Assembly (NCBI RefSeq): GCF_001601825.1 | Contig: NZ_LUJK01000019.1 | Location: 1-52,086, forward strand | Direction: 5' to 3' | DNA length: 52,086 nucleotides | Origin: Limnobacter sp. CACIAM 66H1 | GTDB lineage: Bacteria; Pseudomonadota; Gammaproteobacteria; Burkholderiales; Burkholderiaceae_B | Part shown: in pieces, positions 1 through 8,770 of the stretch | Numbering within the stretch: position 1 is the first letter of the stretch | How the letters are laid out: the number at the start of each line of letters is the position of its first letter | Notes under the pieces: generated by a model | The model's input: the letters and a program-made list of their open reading frames with translations, nothing else | Databases searched by the model: none | Told to the model about the DNA's origin: nothing | Program-made: the position numbers and the translations under genes

Positions 1-2
1 TT

Positions 3-431
3 TCAGTTCCATGCCCAGTACACCAGGGTTGCTCCCGCTACCAGCAGTTGCACGCTGTTGATGATCACGCTAAGCCGGTGTTTGCGATTGAATTCTGCAC
101 CGGCTGCTGTGTCCCCAGCTAGTTCCCGGTCGCGAAGTTCATTGATTTGAGGCATCAGAATTTGCCGTGTGTACACGCTGGCCAAACCGACCAAAGCCGA
201 TGGAAGCAACACCCAAAAGCCGCTACCGGAAAGCCCTGCAAAAATGGCACTGAGAAAGCCGAACACGATCACATACAGGTAGTACCAGGGAAACACAGCG
301 CGAATGAATGGCCCCGCTTGTTCCATTGGCAATTTGGTGAACACCAGCGGTGCAAACAAGGCCGAGAAGGCCAGAATACCGCCGAACAAACCACCCAGGG
401 CCAAGGTTGTCAGTGCTTGAAACCATTCCAT
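3..431 (-). CDS. DUF4149 (TMEM205-like) membrane protein
   Basis: A 142-residue protein that is almost entirely hydrophobic, with four likely membrane segments (about residues 8-30, 46-66, 70-88 and 120-141). The third and fourth are separated by a charged, probably cytoplasmic stretch around residues 90-118 (rich in E, D, R). The pattern and the N-terminal 'LFAPLVFTKLP...AG' resemble the DUF4149/TMEM205 family found in many proteobacteria, whose function is unknown. The stop codon lies only two bases inside the window edge, so the gene is complete. It is divergent from the monooxygenase gene at 596. No function beyond inner-membrane location is inferred. Confidence 0.8.
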   Translation of the reverse strand: MEWFQALTTLALGGLFGGILAFSALFAPLVFTKLPMEQAGPFIRAVFPWYYLYVIVFGFLSAIFAGLSGSGFWVLLPSALVGLASVYTRQILMPQINELRDRELAGDTAAGAEFNRKHRLSVIINSVQLLVAGATLVYWAWN

Positions 432-595
432 ACATCACCTGCTGCAAAGTTACTTCGAGTATTGATTGTGCATCAGTGGGGTGAGTTTGTGGCCCAAATT
501 GACTCCAAAGTCGTCACTTTTCACACTCACGCCTGTTGCACCCAAACCTCTACACTGCATCTCATCGAAAACCAACACAACACGAGACACACCAC

Positions 596-2149
596 ATGGC
601 CAGCTCAAAAAAAGAAGCACAAAACATTCTTGAAGTTGCAATCGTCGGCGCGGGCGTATCAGGCCTGGGCATGGGTATTCAATTGCTCAAGGCAGGTGAA
701 ACCAATTTCAAGATTTTCGACAAAGGCCACGATGTGGGCGGCACCTGGCGTGATAACACCTACCCCGGTTGTGGTTGCGATGTTAAAAGCAGCCTGTACA
801 GCTATTCCTTCGAACCTTGGGCCGAGTGGAGCAACAGCTACGCCAAGCAGGGCGAAATTTACAAGTACCTGCGCCACTGCGCCACCAAGTATGGTGTGTA
901 CCCTTACATTCAATTCAACACCAGCATCACTGGTTCAGTATTCGATGAGCAAGCTGGTTTGTGGAATATCACCACAGCCGATGGCAAAACCATTCAGGCC
1001 CGCAATGTGGTAACGGCAGTGGGCCCGTTCAGCGCACCCAAGGTTGCAGAATTCAAGGGTGCCGAAAAGTTCAAAGGCAAAACGGTACACACCGCCGCTT
1101 GGGACCATTCCGTTGAACTGGAAGGCAAACGTGTTGGCCTGATTGGCACTGGCGCCACGGCCGTGCAGGTTGGCCCCGCCATTGCCGACAAGGTCAAAAA
1201 CCTGGTGGTGTTTCAGCGCACGGCCAACTGGATTATGCCGCGCCCAGACCGCAACATCGAAGAAGCTGAAAAAGCACTGAACCGCAAAACCCCGCTGAAC
1301 ATGAAAATGAACCGCCTGGGCGTGTATTGGTTCAATGAATTGACAGCACCGTTTTTGATTTTGAAGTACGACATGTTCAAGGCCCAGCCCGAGAAAATGG
1401 CCAGTAGCTACCTGGCCCGCAAGGTGAAAGACCCTGAACTGCGCAAGAAGCTGACGCCCACCTTCAAGTTCGGTTGCAAGCGTGTGTTGGTCAGTTCCGA
1501 CTGGTACCCCACCATGCAAAAAGAGCATGTGCATTTGGAAACAAATGCCATTGAATGCATCACTGAAAAAGGCATTCGCACCGCCGACGGTGTCGAACAC
1601 GAACTCGACGTGATCATTTACGCCACTGGCTATGAAGTGCGCCACACGGGTTCACCGATTGATGCCAAGGGTATCGGTGGCGCCAGTCTGAATGAGAAGT
1701 GGAAAGATGGTTCCGAAGCTTATCAAGGCATTTCAACTGCTGGTTTCCCCAACCTGTACTTCCTCGTGGGTCCGTTTACTGGCCCTGGCCACACCTCTGT
1801 GATTGCCTATGCGGAAGCGCAAATTGGCTATGTGATTCAGGCCATCAAGTTGCGCCAAAAGCGCAAGCTGAAAGCCATTTCTGTGAAGCCCGAGGTGGAA
1901 CAGAAGTTTGTAAATACCATGGATTTCCGCAGCGAACACACGGTGTGGAAAAGCGGTTGCGCAAGCTGGTACCTCAGCCCCAATGGCCGCAACAACACTT
2001 TGTACCCTGGTTTGAACGCTGAATATCGCATGCGAATTGCACGTTTCAACCCGGCAGAATATGTGCTGACGGCCAGCAATGGCAAAACGGTGAAGCCGAA
2101 GGTGACAGACCACATCAGCACCGGTTTGATGGCGATCAAAGCCGCATAA
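596..2149 (+). CDS. Flavin-containing monooxygenase, Baeyer-Villiger type
   Basis: A 517-residue class B flavoprotein monooxygenase. The FAD-binding GxGxxG (GAGVSG) is at residues 18-23. The Baeyer-Villiger fingerprint FxGxxxHxxxW[PD] is seen as FKGKTVHTAAWD near residues 158-169, and the NADPH-binding GTGATA near 184. 'ATGYE', close to residue 343, fits the C-terminal FMO motif. Such enzymes use NADPH and O2 to turn ketones into esters or lactones, or to oxidise heteroatoms; the substrate cannot be told from sequence. I chose ATG 596 over the upstream TTG at 536 because it begins just ahead of the Rossmann fold; the ribosome site is weak. It stands alone, divergent from the DUF4149 gene and convergent with the MazF-like gene. 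Confidence 0.88.
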   Translation: MASSKKEAQNILEVAIVGAGVSGLGMGIQLLKAGETNFKIFDKGHDVGGTWRDNTYPGCGCDVKSSLYSYSFEPWAEWSNSYAKQGEIYKYLRHCATKYGVYPYIQFNTSITGSVFDEQAGLWNITTADGKTIQARNVVTAVGPFSAPKVAEFKGAEKFKGKTVHTAAWDHSVELEGKRVGLIGTGATAVQVGPAIADKVKNLVVFQRTANWIMPRPDRNIEEAEKALNRKTPLNMKMNRLGVYWFNELTAPFLILKYDMFKAQPEKMASSYLARKVKDPELRKKLTPTFKFGCKRVLVSSDWYPTMQKEHVHLETNAIECITEKGIRTADGVEHELDVIIYATGYEVRHTGSPIDAKGIGGASLNEKWKDGSEAYQGISTAGFPNLYFLVGPFTGPGHTSVIAYAEAQIGYVIQAIKLRQKRKLKAISVKPEVEQKFVNTMDFRSEHTVWKSGCASWYLSPNGRNNTLYPGLNAEYRMRIARFNPAEYVLTASNGKTVKPKVTDHISTGLMAIKAA

Positions 2150-2170
2150 AAGCTTTACAAACCGGCGTGG

Positions 2171-2518
2171 CTATTCGAAAAGAATGGCCTCGAGCCGTGC
2201 CATCACATCGTTTAAAACATGTTGCGGCACGCTTTCTTTTGTTGCAGCTTTGCGGGCTCGCCAATCGAGTGATTTCAGCTGGTGGCAGTGCACTGCACCC
2301 TGCGTGTCGCTGCCGCACCCCATCAATGTAACCACGGTACCGAATGATCGTGCTGCGGCCGCGGCCCCTTGGGATATGGGGCAAATCATCGCCAATCCGC
2401 GTTGATTGAATGGTTTGCTACTGACTACCAAACCAAAGTGTGGTCCTTTCATTTCTTGTCCACTGGCGGGGTCGAATTGAAGGTGAACAATATCGCCGCG
2501 GTGAGGAACGTAGGGCAT
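2171..2518 (-). CDS. mazF: MazF/PemK-like endoribonuclease toxin
   Basis: A 115-residue MazF/PemK-family toxin. Family members cleave mRNA at short sequence motifs. The N-terminal 'PHRGDIVHLQFDP..GQEMKGPH' matches the conserved GD[IV] and GxE.K..RP region. 'GLAMICPIS' and the later 'GAVHCHQLKSLDW' match the T/S..PITS and 'DQ.rtvd' strands of the fold. A longer reading frame starts at 2557, but the ATG at 2518 overlaps the antitoxin stop (TGATG), which is typical for translational coupling in these pairs and precedes the conserved start of the fold, so I prefer it. The partner is the AbrB-type protein immediately upstream. Confidence 0.85.
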   Translation of the reverse strand: MPYVPHRGDIVHLQFDPASGQEMKGPHFGLVVSSKPFNQRGLAMICPISQGAAAAARSFGTVVTLMGCGSDTQGAVHCHQLKSLDWRARKAATKESVPQHVLNDVMARLEAILFE

Positions 2519-2763
2519 CAGTTCTTTTCCAAACCAGTTTCTTGCAATTCGTCCCACTGCTCGACCAATGGAAATTCTTGTGGCATTTCTGCAAGCAATT
2601 CGTTCAACTTGTACTTTGGCTTGGGCATTGCTTCCACCATCATCTTTTTTCCGCTCAATATCAGTTCCACTTGCGATCCTTCAGAGAGCCCGTTTTGGGC
2701 AACAAACGATTTTGGAATCGTCATCACCAACGATCCACCTGCCTTTCGTAAAGTTTGGCGCAT
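2518..2763 (-). CDS. mazE: MazE/ChpS-like AbrB-fold antitoxin
   Basis: An 81-residue antitoxin. The N-terminal half ('LRKAGGSLVMTIPKSFV...GLSEGSQVELIL') is a typical SpoVT/AbrB swapped-hairpin DNA-binding domain. The C-terminal half is acidic and probably unstructured (PLVEQWDELQETG), the usual toxin-binding tail. It is the first gene of a two-gene minus-strand operon and overlaps the MazF-like gene by one base. By family precedent it would neutralise the toxin and repress its own promoter; a candidate operator lies just upstream at 2793-2813. Confidence 0.85.
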   Translation of the reverse strand: MRQTLRKAGGSLVMTIPKSFVAQNGLSEGSQVELILSGKKMMVEAMPKPKYKLNELLAEMPQEFPLVEQWDELQETGLEKN

Positions 2764-2792
2764 GCTAGTTCCCGAAATGAAAGTGTAATTTT

Positions 2793-2813
2793 AGTAGAAC
2801 ATAAAATCCTACT
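2793..2813 (-). promoter_or_regulatory. Candidate mazEF operator (inverted repeat)
   Basis: AGTAG (2793-2797) and CTACT (2809-2813) form perfect 5-bp arms around an 11-bp AT-rich spacer, 30 bp upstream of the mazE-like start. Another CTACTAC follows at 2831-2837. The position suits an autoregulatory site, but the arms are short and no binding consensus is known to me. Confidence 0.3.
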
Positions 2814-2912
2814 TAAGTAAAACATCGGCTCTACTACCCAGAATGGATAAAGTTATTGATATTGAAATCTAACAGGCAGACACTGGTCGTTCCCCCAAAA
2901 AGGAGAGCGACC

Positions 2913-4568
2913 ATGTCGACCCAAGGCACCAAAGCATCTGATCTGTTTGTTCAGGCCCTGGAAGCAGAAGGCGTAAAGCACATATTCGCTGTGCCCGGCG
3001 AAGAAAACCTGGACATGGTCGAAAGCTTGCGCAACAGCAGCATCAAACTGGTGTTGACCCGCCACGAACAAGGGGCAGGCTTTATGGCCGCCACCTATGG
3101 TCGACTCACTGGCCGTGCCGGCGTGTGCATGGCCACCTTGGGCCCTGGGGCCACCAACTTCACCACACCCGCCGCCTATGCACACCTGGGTGCATTTCCA
3201 CTCATCATGATCACAGGGCAAAAGCCCATCAAGAAGTCCAAGCAAGGCCAATTTCAAATCATCGATGTGGTCAATCTGTTTGCGCCCATCTGCAAAATGA
3301 GCAAGCAAATCGTCCACGGCAACAACATTCCCGCTTTGGTACGTGAGGCCTTTCGAATTGCTGAAGAAGAGCGCCCCGGTGCGGTATTGCTTGAGCTGCC
3401 TGAGGACATTGCCGCTGAACAAACCACTGCGCCCATCATTCCCCGCAGTGAGCGCCACTATGCCGTGGCCGACGACGTGGTGCTCAACGAAGCGGTGTCC
3501 ATGATCCGCTCTGCCCGCATGCCGCTGGTGTTGCTGGGCGCAGGTGCTAACCGCAAACAAGCCAGGCTGGCTTTGCAAGAATTCATTGAAACCACCGGCA
3601 TTCCGTTTTTCAGCACACAAATGGGCAAGGGGGTGGTGGATGAGGGCTCTCCCCATTTTCTGGGCACTGCGGCATTGTCAGATGGCGATTATTTGCACTG
3701 CGCTATTGAACGTGCCGACCTCATTGTCAATGTGGGCCACGATGTGGTTGAAAAGCCGCCGTTTTTCATGGCCCATGGTGGAAAGAAAGTCATTCACGTG
3801 AATTACCGTTCCGCCAAAGTAGACCAGGTGTACTTTCCGCAATGCGAGGTGGTGGGGGATGTGGCCCGCTCCGTGCAAAAGCTGACCCAAAAAATTGGTG
3901 GCAAAGTGGTGTGCGACCTTGCCTACTTCAAGCGTATTCGCGAAGAAATTGAATTGCACATTAAAGAAGGTGCAGACGACGACCGCTTCCCCATCATTCC
4001 CCAGCGCTTGGTGGCTGAAACCCGCCGTGCCATGGGTGCCAAAGACATCATTGCGCTGGACAACGGCATTTACAAATTGTGGTACGCCCGCAATTACAAG
4101 GCTTATGAACCCAACACCGTGTTGCTGGACAATGCGCTGGCCACCATGGGAGCCGGTTTGCCCTCGGCCATGATGGCCGCCATGTTGTACCCCGACCGCC
4201 GGGTAATGGCCATTTGTGGTGACGGCGGCTTCATGATGAACTCGCAGGAAATTGAAACTGCGGTGCGCCTGAAGCTCAACCTGGTCGTTACCATTTTGAA
4301 CGACAGTTCGTACGGCATGATCCGCTGGAAACAAGAGCACGCGGGCTTTGCTGATTGGGGGCTTGAGTTTGGCAACCCCGACTTTGTGAAGTACGCCGAG
4401 GCCTATGGTGCAACGGGCCACCGGGTGGGAAGTGCCGCTGCACTGGTGCCCACCTTTGACCAGGCGTTCAAAGCCGGGGGCGTGCACATCGTAGACGTGC
4501 CCGTGGATTATTCTGAAAACAAACGTGTGCTGATTGACGAATTGGCCGCAAAGGTGTGTTTGATATGA
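2913..4568 (+). CDS. ThDP-dependent enzyme, acetolactate synthase large-subunit family
   Basis: A 551-residue thiamine-diphosphate enzyme with the three-domain layout of acetolactate synthases. The catalytic glutamate sits in 'TRHEQGAGFMA' (about Glu51). The cofactor motif GDG...N is 'GDGGFMMNSQE' near residue 435, with the closing Asn in 'LNDSSYGM' about 26 residues on. ATG 2913 has a strong AGGAGAG site 6 bp upstream; the frame is open from 2856 but that start lacks support. No regulatory (IlvH-type) subunit follows; instead the gene overlaps an aldehyde dehydrogenase by ATGA. The pairing suggests a catabolic or specialised carboligase/decarboxylase rather than branched-chain amino-acid synthesis. 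The exact substrate is unknown. Confidence 0.82.
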   Translation: MSTQGTKASDLFVQALEAEGVKHIFAVPGEENLDMVESLRNSSIKLVLTRHEQGAGFMAATYGRLTGRAGVCMATLGPGATNFTTPAAYAHLGAFPLIMITGQKPIKKSKQGQFQIIDVVNLFAPICKMSKQIVHGNNIPALVREAFRIAEEERPGAVLLELPEDIAAEQTTAPIIPRSERHYAVADDVVLNEAVSMIRSARMPLVLLGAGANRKQARLALQEFIETTGIPFFSTQMGKGVVDEGSPHFLGTAALSDGDYLHCAIERADLIVNVGHDVVEKPPFFMAHGGKKVIHVNYRSAKVDQVYFPQCEVVGDVARSVQKLTQKIGGKVVCDLAYFKRIREEIELHIKEGADDDRFPIIPQRLVAETRRAMGAKDIIALDNGIYKLWYARNYKAYEPNTVLLDNALATMGAGLPSAMMAAMLYPDRRVMAICGDGGFMMNSQEIETAVRLKLNLVVTILNDSSYGMIRWKQEHAGFADWGLEFGNPDFVKYAEAYGATGHRVGSAAALVPTFDQAFKAGGVHIVDVPVDYSENKRVLIDELAAKVCLI

Positions 4569-5965
4569 GTACCTCCATGAACAACGCGGTTTTGGAAGTA
4601 GTCAACCCCTTTGATCTAAAGCCGATTGGTGAAGTGAAGCTGGTCGATTGGCCCACCATCGATCTTTGGTTGAACACCGCCAGCCAATTGCACAAAACCC
4701 GCGCCAACTGGCTGCCCATGCACCAGCGAATCGCCATTCTCAAAAAAACGGCACAGCTGATGCAAGGCCGGTTTGATGAACTCGCCTTTCAAATTGCCAA
4801 CGAGGGCGGCAAGCCCTTGATGGATGCCAAGGTTGAGGTAACTCGCGCAATCGACGGGGTTGAACTGTGCATCAAAGAATTGGGCCACCTCACCGGCACG
4901 GAAATTCCCATGGACCTGACCGCAGCAGGTTCAGGCCGCATGGCATTTACCACCCGCGAGCCCATTGGCCCGGTGGTTGCCGTGTCTGCGTTCAATCACC
5001 CCTTGAACTTGATTGTTCACCAGGTGGGCCCCGCCATTGCCACGGGCTGCCCGGTGTTGGTAAAGCCGGCCAGTGCCACCCCCCTGAGTTGCCAGGCCTT
5101 TGTGAACATGCTGTACGAGGCGGGCTTGCCCGAAGAATGGTGCCGCTTTGCGCCTTGCAAAAGCGACGTGGCCGAGCAAATGGTGACTGATTCCCGAGTG
5201 GCATTTTTCAGTTTTATTGGTTCGGGTGCAGTCGGTTGGCGGCTAAAAAGCAAATTGGCGCCGGGTACGCGCTGTGCGCTTGAGCATGGCGGTGTGGCTC
5301 CGGTTATCGTGGACGACTGTGCCGACCTTGAGGCCATGATCCCTGCTTTGGTCAAGGGTGGTTTTTATCATTCCGGGCAGGTTTGTGTCAGCGTACAACG
5401 GGTTTACGTGCCCGAAGACATGGCCACCGCCTTGGCGCAAGCCATTGCTGACAAGGCTTCCACGCTGAAAGTGGGCAACGCCATATTGCCCGATACGGAA
5501 TGCGGTCCACTCGTCAACCCGAATGAAGTCAAGCGCGTTGAGCACTGGGTGAATGAGGCCGTAGCAGGTGGAGCACAGGTGTTGTGTGGTGCCCAAAGGT
5601 TGGGTGACACAACTTATGCACCCACTGTGTTGTTGAACCCGCCCCGCGATTCCAAGGTCAGTACCCAGGAAGTTTTTGGTCCCGTGGTGTGTGTTTATGG
5701 CACGGAATCGCTCACCGATGCGATTGCGCAGGCCAATAGCTTGCCTGTCGCATTTCAGGCTGCGGTGTTTACCCAAAAGTTAAAAGTGGCACTGCGTTGT
5801 GTGCGGGAAATTGATGCCACCGCGGTCATGGTCAATGACCACACTGCATTTCGTGTTGATTGGATGCCATTTGCCGGTCGTCGGCAGTCGGGGTACGGGG
5901 TTGGTGGCATTGGCCACACCATGCACGACATGACACAGGAAAAAATGGCAGTCATCAAGTTGTAA
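4565..5965 (+). CDS. NAD(P)-dependent aldehyde dehydrogenase
   Basis: A 466-residue member of the aldehyde dehydrogenase superfamily, close to the usual 470-500. The general-base glutamate is in 'LEHGG' (about residue 240; LELGG in most relatives). The catalytic cysteine is in 'GQVCVS' about 35 residues later. 'EVFGPV' appears near residue 370. It oxidises an aldehyde to an acid using NAD(P)+; the substrate is not predictable. The ATG at 4565 overlaps the stop of the preceding ThDP enzyme as ATGA; a second ATG at 4577 is also possible. Overlap implies coupled translation, so the aldehyde may be a product of the upstream carboligase/decarboxylase (inference). Confidence 0.85.
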   Translation: MSTSMNNAVLEVVNPFDLKPIGEVKLVDWPTIDLWLNTASQLHKTRANWLPMHQRIAILKKTAQLMQGRFDELAFQIANEGGKPLMDAKVEVTRAIDGVELCIKELGHLTGTEIPMDLTAAGSGRMAFTTREPIGPVVAVSAFNHPLNLIVHQVGPAIATGCPVLVKPASATPLSCQAFVNMLYEAGLPEEWCRFAPCKSDVAEQMVTDSRVAFFSFIGSGAVGWRLKSKLAPGTRCALEHGGVAPVIVDDCADLEAMIPALVKGGFYHSGQVCVSVQRVYVPEDMATALAQAIADKASTLKVGNAILPDTECGPLVNPNEVKRVEHWVNEAVAGGAQVLCGAQRLGDTTYAPTVLLNPPRDSKVSTQEVFGPVVCVYGTESLTDAIAQANSLPVAFQAAVFTQKLKVALRCVREIDATAVMVNDHTAFRVDWMPFAGRRQSGYGVGGIGHTMHDMTQEKMAVIKL

Positions 5966-5988
5966 TTACCAAGTAGATTCAAAACACT

Positions 5989-6270
5989 ATGGCACTGAAA
6001 AAAGTAAATCTGAGTGATGTCACCGTGCTGATTCGCACGCGCCGACGGGAATTGGGCCTCACCCAAAAACAATTGGGCGAGAGGCTTGGTATTGATCAGC
6101 GTACGGTGTCTTCTTTGGAGAAGAACCCGGGGTCGATCAGCGTGAACCGCCTGTTCGCTGTGCTTGATGCATTGCAAGTCAGCATGTATTCATCCACCGA
6201 CCCTCGCGATGAAAGCAGCCTGGCTCGTCTCACAGTTGACCAGCTTTTTAGAAACGCAAAAATCGTTTAA
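5989..6270 (+). CDS. XRE/HipB-like transcriptional regulator
   Basis: A 93-residue protein whose centre is a helix-turn-helix of the Cro/CI-HipB type: 'GLTQKQLGERLGIDQRTVSSLE' spans about residues 23-44. It resembles HipB antitoxins, yet no hipA kinase follows; the next gene is an unrelated RHS protein 124 bp downstream. It starts 23 bp after the aldehyde dehydrogenase stop and may be co-transcribed with it. Either it is a stand-alone regulator or a surviving antitoxin. Confidence 0.8.
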   Translation: MALKKVNLSDVTVLIRTRRRELGLTQKQLGERLGIDQRTVSSLEKNPGSISVNRLFAVLDALQVSMYSSTDPRDESSLARLTVDQLFRNAKIV

Positions 6271-6394
6271 CAACGTTCCAATCCAGCGCCGGGTGCTCAC
6301 CCTGTCACCCGGTAAATATCACCCAAACTGATTCAATTCGCCGAAATCCAGGCTGGCAAGTAACTTCGCACGGTTATTCGCCAGCACCGCTTTC

Positions 6395-8770
6395 ATGGAT
6401 TTCGTTCAACTTCCCGTTTTTGGTCAATCGGTAAAGCCTGGTTTGGGGCTGCGTTTTCGCGGCAACTATTGGGCGTTTTTCGACAAACGCACCGAACTCT
6501 CACCCTGGTTGGCGCTGCACCGAGAGTCGATCAACGACACCGAACTCGATGAACTGATGCTACATGGGATTCCGCGCACGCGAACCGGCGATACCGTCGA
6601 TTGCAAAGTGCTCACCCACTTTGGCCTGGTGCAGGGCGACATGTATGCCGATGGTTTTTTCGTGGGCCGCAGCGAAAGGCAGCGAACGGCCGCATTCACT
6701 GGCGATTTGCTGGTGGTGAAAATACCGCTGACAGTCAACCCGCAAAAAGACCTGCTCAACCCCAACAGCATTTACTGGGCCAGTGAGGCCAAACTGTTGG
6801 CTCACCCTGTGGGCAGCACTGAACACGAACGCGGAAAAGCACTGGTTGAAATGGCCAGTATTTTGCTGGCCCGTTGGCGCGAACACGACGCACAAAACCT
6901 CGAGTTCAAGGTGAAACACCGCATTCACGAACTGTGGGAAGAGGGCAAAGCCTTGGGGCAAGGCGCTGGTGCCGCCGCCATGGGTTTCATTGAAGGTTTG
7001 TGGAGCCTGATCAAGATCAGTGTTGAGTTCACTGTGAATGCGGTAAAAGCCACCTGCAACGGGCTGGAAACCCTGATCAATTCAAACTTTGCGCAAATTC
7101 AGCAAATGCTCGTGGGTGCAGGCATGGCTGCCTACAACACTGCGCAAGAAATGATCGCCACCGTGAAAGAGGGTATGCGGCTGTTCAACCTCATTGGCTC
7201 CGATCGCCTGTTGCGCACAGGCCTGTTCGAATTTCTGGACGGCTATTCCGAAAGCGTACCCCACCTTCGGCGCTTGCGCAATGCAGCCACGGTGGTGGTG
7301 GCCATTGGCATTGAAGTTTTGCTGGCCCTGGCCACTTTTGGAGGCAGCCTTGCAGTGGGCGCAGCGCGAGTGGGTGCCAGGGTTGCAAACGGAGCCAGCA
7401 AAGTGGGCCCATTTACCCAGGCTGCAATTCGACACCTGGCCAATTACGCCAAAGCGCTGGAAAAGGCACAGGCCTCCAAACTGCGTGCATCCGATAGTGC
7501 GCCCTCTGGCAACCGATCTTCAAAAAACAGCAACACCACCACCGCTGCGGGAAGGCCTGCTGAGCCCGGCAAGCCGGCAGCGAGCAATACACAAGGTGCA
7601 AACACACCCAAAGTGGCCGAGACCAAAACAGCCGGTGAACCCATCAGCATGATCAACGGTGAAGAACTGCTGCAATTGCTCGATTGCTCAATGCCCGGCC
7701 TGGTGGGCCTGAACTGGCAACGCACTTACCGCAGCAGCCTTGCAGAACAAGGATTCAATGCAGGGCTTGGGGCCGGTTGGGCGCACCCCTTAACCGATGC
7801 TGCAGGCTTTGAAGAACAGTACGTTTACAACGCACGCAATGTGCTGGTTCAGCGCACGCTAAAAAGCGGTTACAACATTTACTTTGAATGGGAGCAGGCG
7901 GGCGAACACTCCCGCTGTGTTCGCCAGTGGGGCGACCCCGTGGGCGGTCAACCCACCTACCACTACCGGTTTGAATGGGGTATTCACGGCACGACCACCA
8001 ACGTTGCCATGGATAGCCGCGGTGCCCGCACCGAATACCAATTCAATGCCCAAGGCTTGCCCGTGCTTGAAAAGGGCCCTGAAGGCGGCGTTACTTGTAC
8101 ACGCTACAACAGCAGTGGGCAGGTGTTGGAGCGCGTGGATGCCCTGGGCCACCGAGAGCAGTTTCAGTACAACAGCCAAGGCCATTTGGTGGCGTACACC
8201 AACAAGCTTGGGCAGCTGCACAGGTTTGAAGTCAACGCACAGGGGCAGGTGTTAAAGCACATCGATGCTGCAGGCCATGTGCGCAGCAACACTTACACAC
8301 TTGAAGGCTTGCTGGCCAGCCACACCGATGCCACAGGTGCCACCACACGTTACCGCTACAACCACCTGGGTTTGTTGTTTGAAGTAACAAACCCCTTGGG
8401 CCAAAGCACGCGCATGTTGTACAACGCGCAAGGCCAGCTGCAAGCGCAAACCAATGCACTGGGGCAAAGCAACACTTACCAATTCGACGCCTGGGGGCGG
8501 CTGGCAAGCATAAGCAACCCGCTGGGGCGCAGTGCCTATTACGCCTACGACTTACTGGGTCGATGCACCCGCGCCACCAACCACGAGGGCTTAAGCACCG
8601 AATACAGCTACGGCCCACTGGGCCAGCTTGAACGTATTACCGACCCCACCGGCCGCAGCACGGTTTACGAATATGCCGACAAATTAAGCCAGCCCACCGC
8701 ACGCATTGATGCACAAGGTTTTACCCATGGCACGCATGCACTTTTCCAGCCAGTCTGGTTTGTCCAATAA
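6395..8770 (+). CDS. RHS-repeat protein, 3'-truncated
   Basis: A 791-residue RHS protein. Residues 1-290 are a soluble N-terminal region without a PAAR motif. Residues about 295-335 are hydrophobic and small-residue rich (likely membrane-interacting). A low-complexity linker rich in S, N, T and A follows, then a DUF6531-type start ('GEPISMINGEELLQLLD') near residue 415. At least ten YD repeats ('YNSSGQVLERVDALGH' and so on) continue to the end. Full RHS proteins are usually 1,300 residues or more, with a conserved core and a variable toxin tip; both are missing. The last 14 or so residues read through the antisense of the AbiEii-like gene. RHS proteins deliver C-terminal toxins in contact-dependent or type VI competition; this copy is probably non-functional. 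Confidence 0.8.
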   Translation: MDFVQLPVFGQSVKPGLGLRFRGNYWAFFDKRTELSPWLALHRESINDTELDELMLHGIPRTRTGDTVDCKVLTHFGLVQGDMYADGFFVGRSERQRTAAFTGDLLVVKIPLTVNPQKDLLNPNSIYWASEAKLLAHPVGSTEHERGKALVEMASILLARWREHDAQNLEFKVKHRIHELWEEGKALGQGAGAAAMGFIEGLWSLIKISVEFTVNAVKATCNGLETLINSNFAQIQQMLVGAGMAAYNTAQEMIATVKEGMRLFNLIGSDRLLRTGLFEFLDGYSESVPHLRRLRNAATVVVAIGIEVLLALATFGGSLAVGAARVGARVANGASKVGPFTQAAIRHLANYAKALEKAQASKLRASDSAPSGNRSSKNSNTTTAAGRPAEPGKPAASNTQGANTPKVAETKTAGEPISMINGEELLQLLDCSMPGLVGLNWQRTYRSSLAEQGFNAGLGAGWAHPLTDAAGFEEQYVYNARNVLVQRTLKSGYNIYFEWEQAGEHSRCVRQWGDPVGGQPTYHYRFEWGIHGTTTNVAMDSRGARTEYQFNAQGLPVLEKGPEGGVTCTRYNSSGQVLERVDALGHREQFQYNSQGHLVAYTNKLGQLHRFEVNAQGQVLKHIDAAGHVRSNTYTLEGLLASHTDATGATTRYRYNHLGLLFEVTNPLGQSTRMLYNAQGQLQAQTNALGQSNTYQFDAWGRLASISNPLGRSAYYAYDLLGRCTRATNHEGLSTEYSYGPLGQLERITDPTGRSTVYEYADKLSQPTARIDAQGFTHGTHALFQPVWFVQ

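Noticed and set aside
147-1013. 288-codon plus-strand frame overlapping the DUF4149 and monooxygenase genes
   Set aside because: No recognisable domain, His/Thr/Pro-rich shadow; crosses two well supported genes.
3678-4487. 269-codon open frame antisense to the ThDP enzyme gene
   Set aside because: Composition of the protein (His/Val/Gly rich, no motif) is that of a GC-biased shadow frame; the sense gene is certain.
6289-6312. Hairpin CCGGGTG/CACCCGG after the HipB-like gene
   Set aside because: 10-nt loop and no T-run; only a weak case for a terminator.
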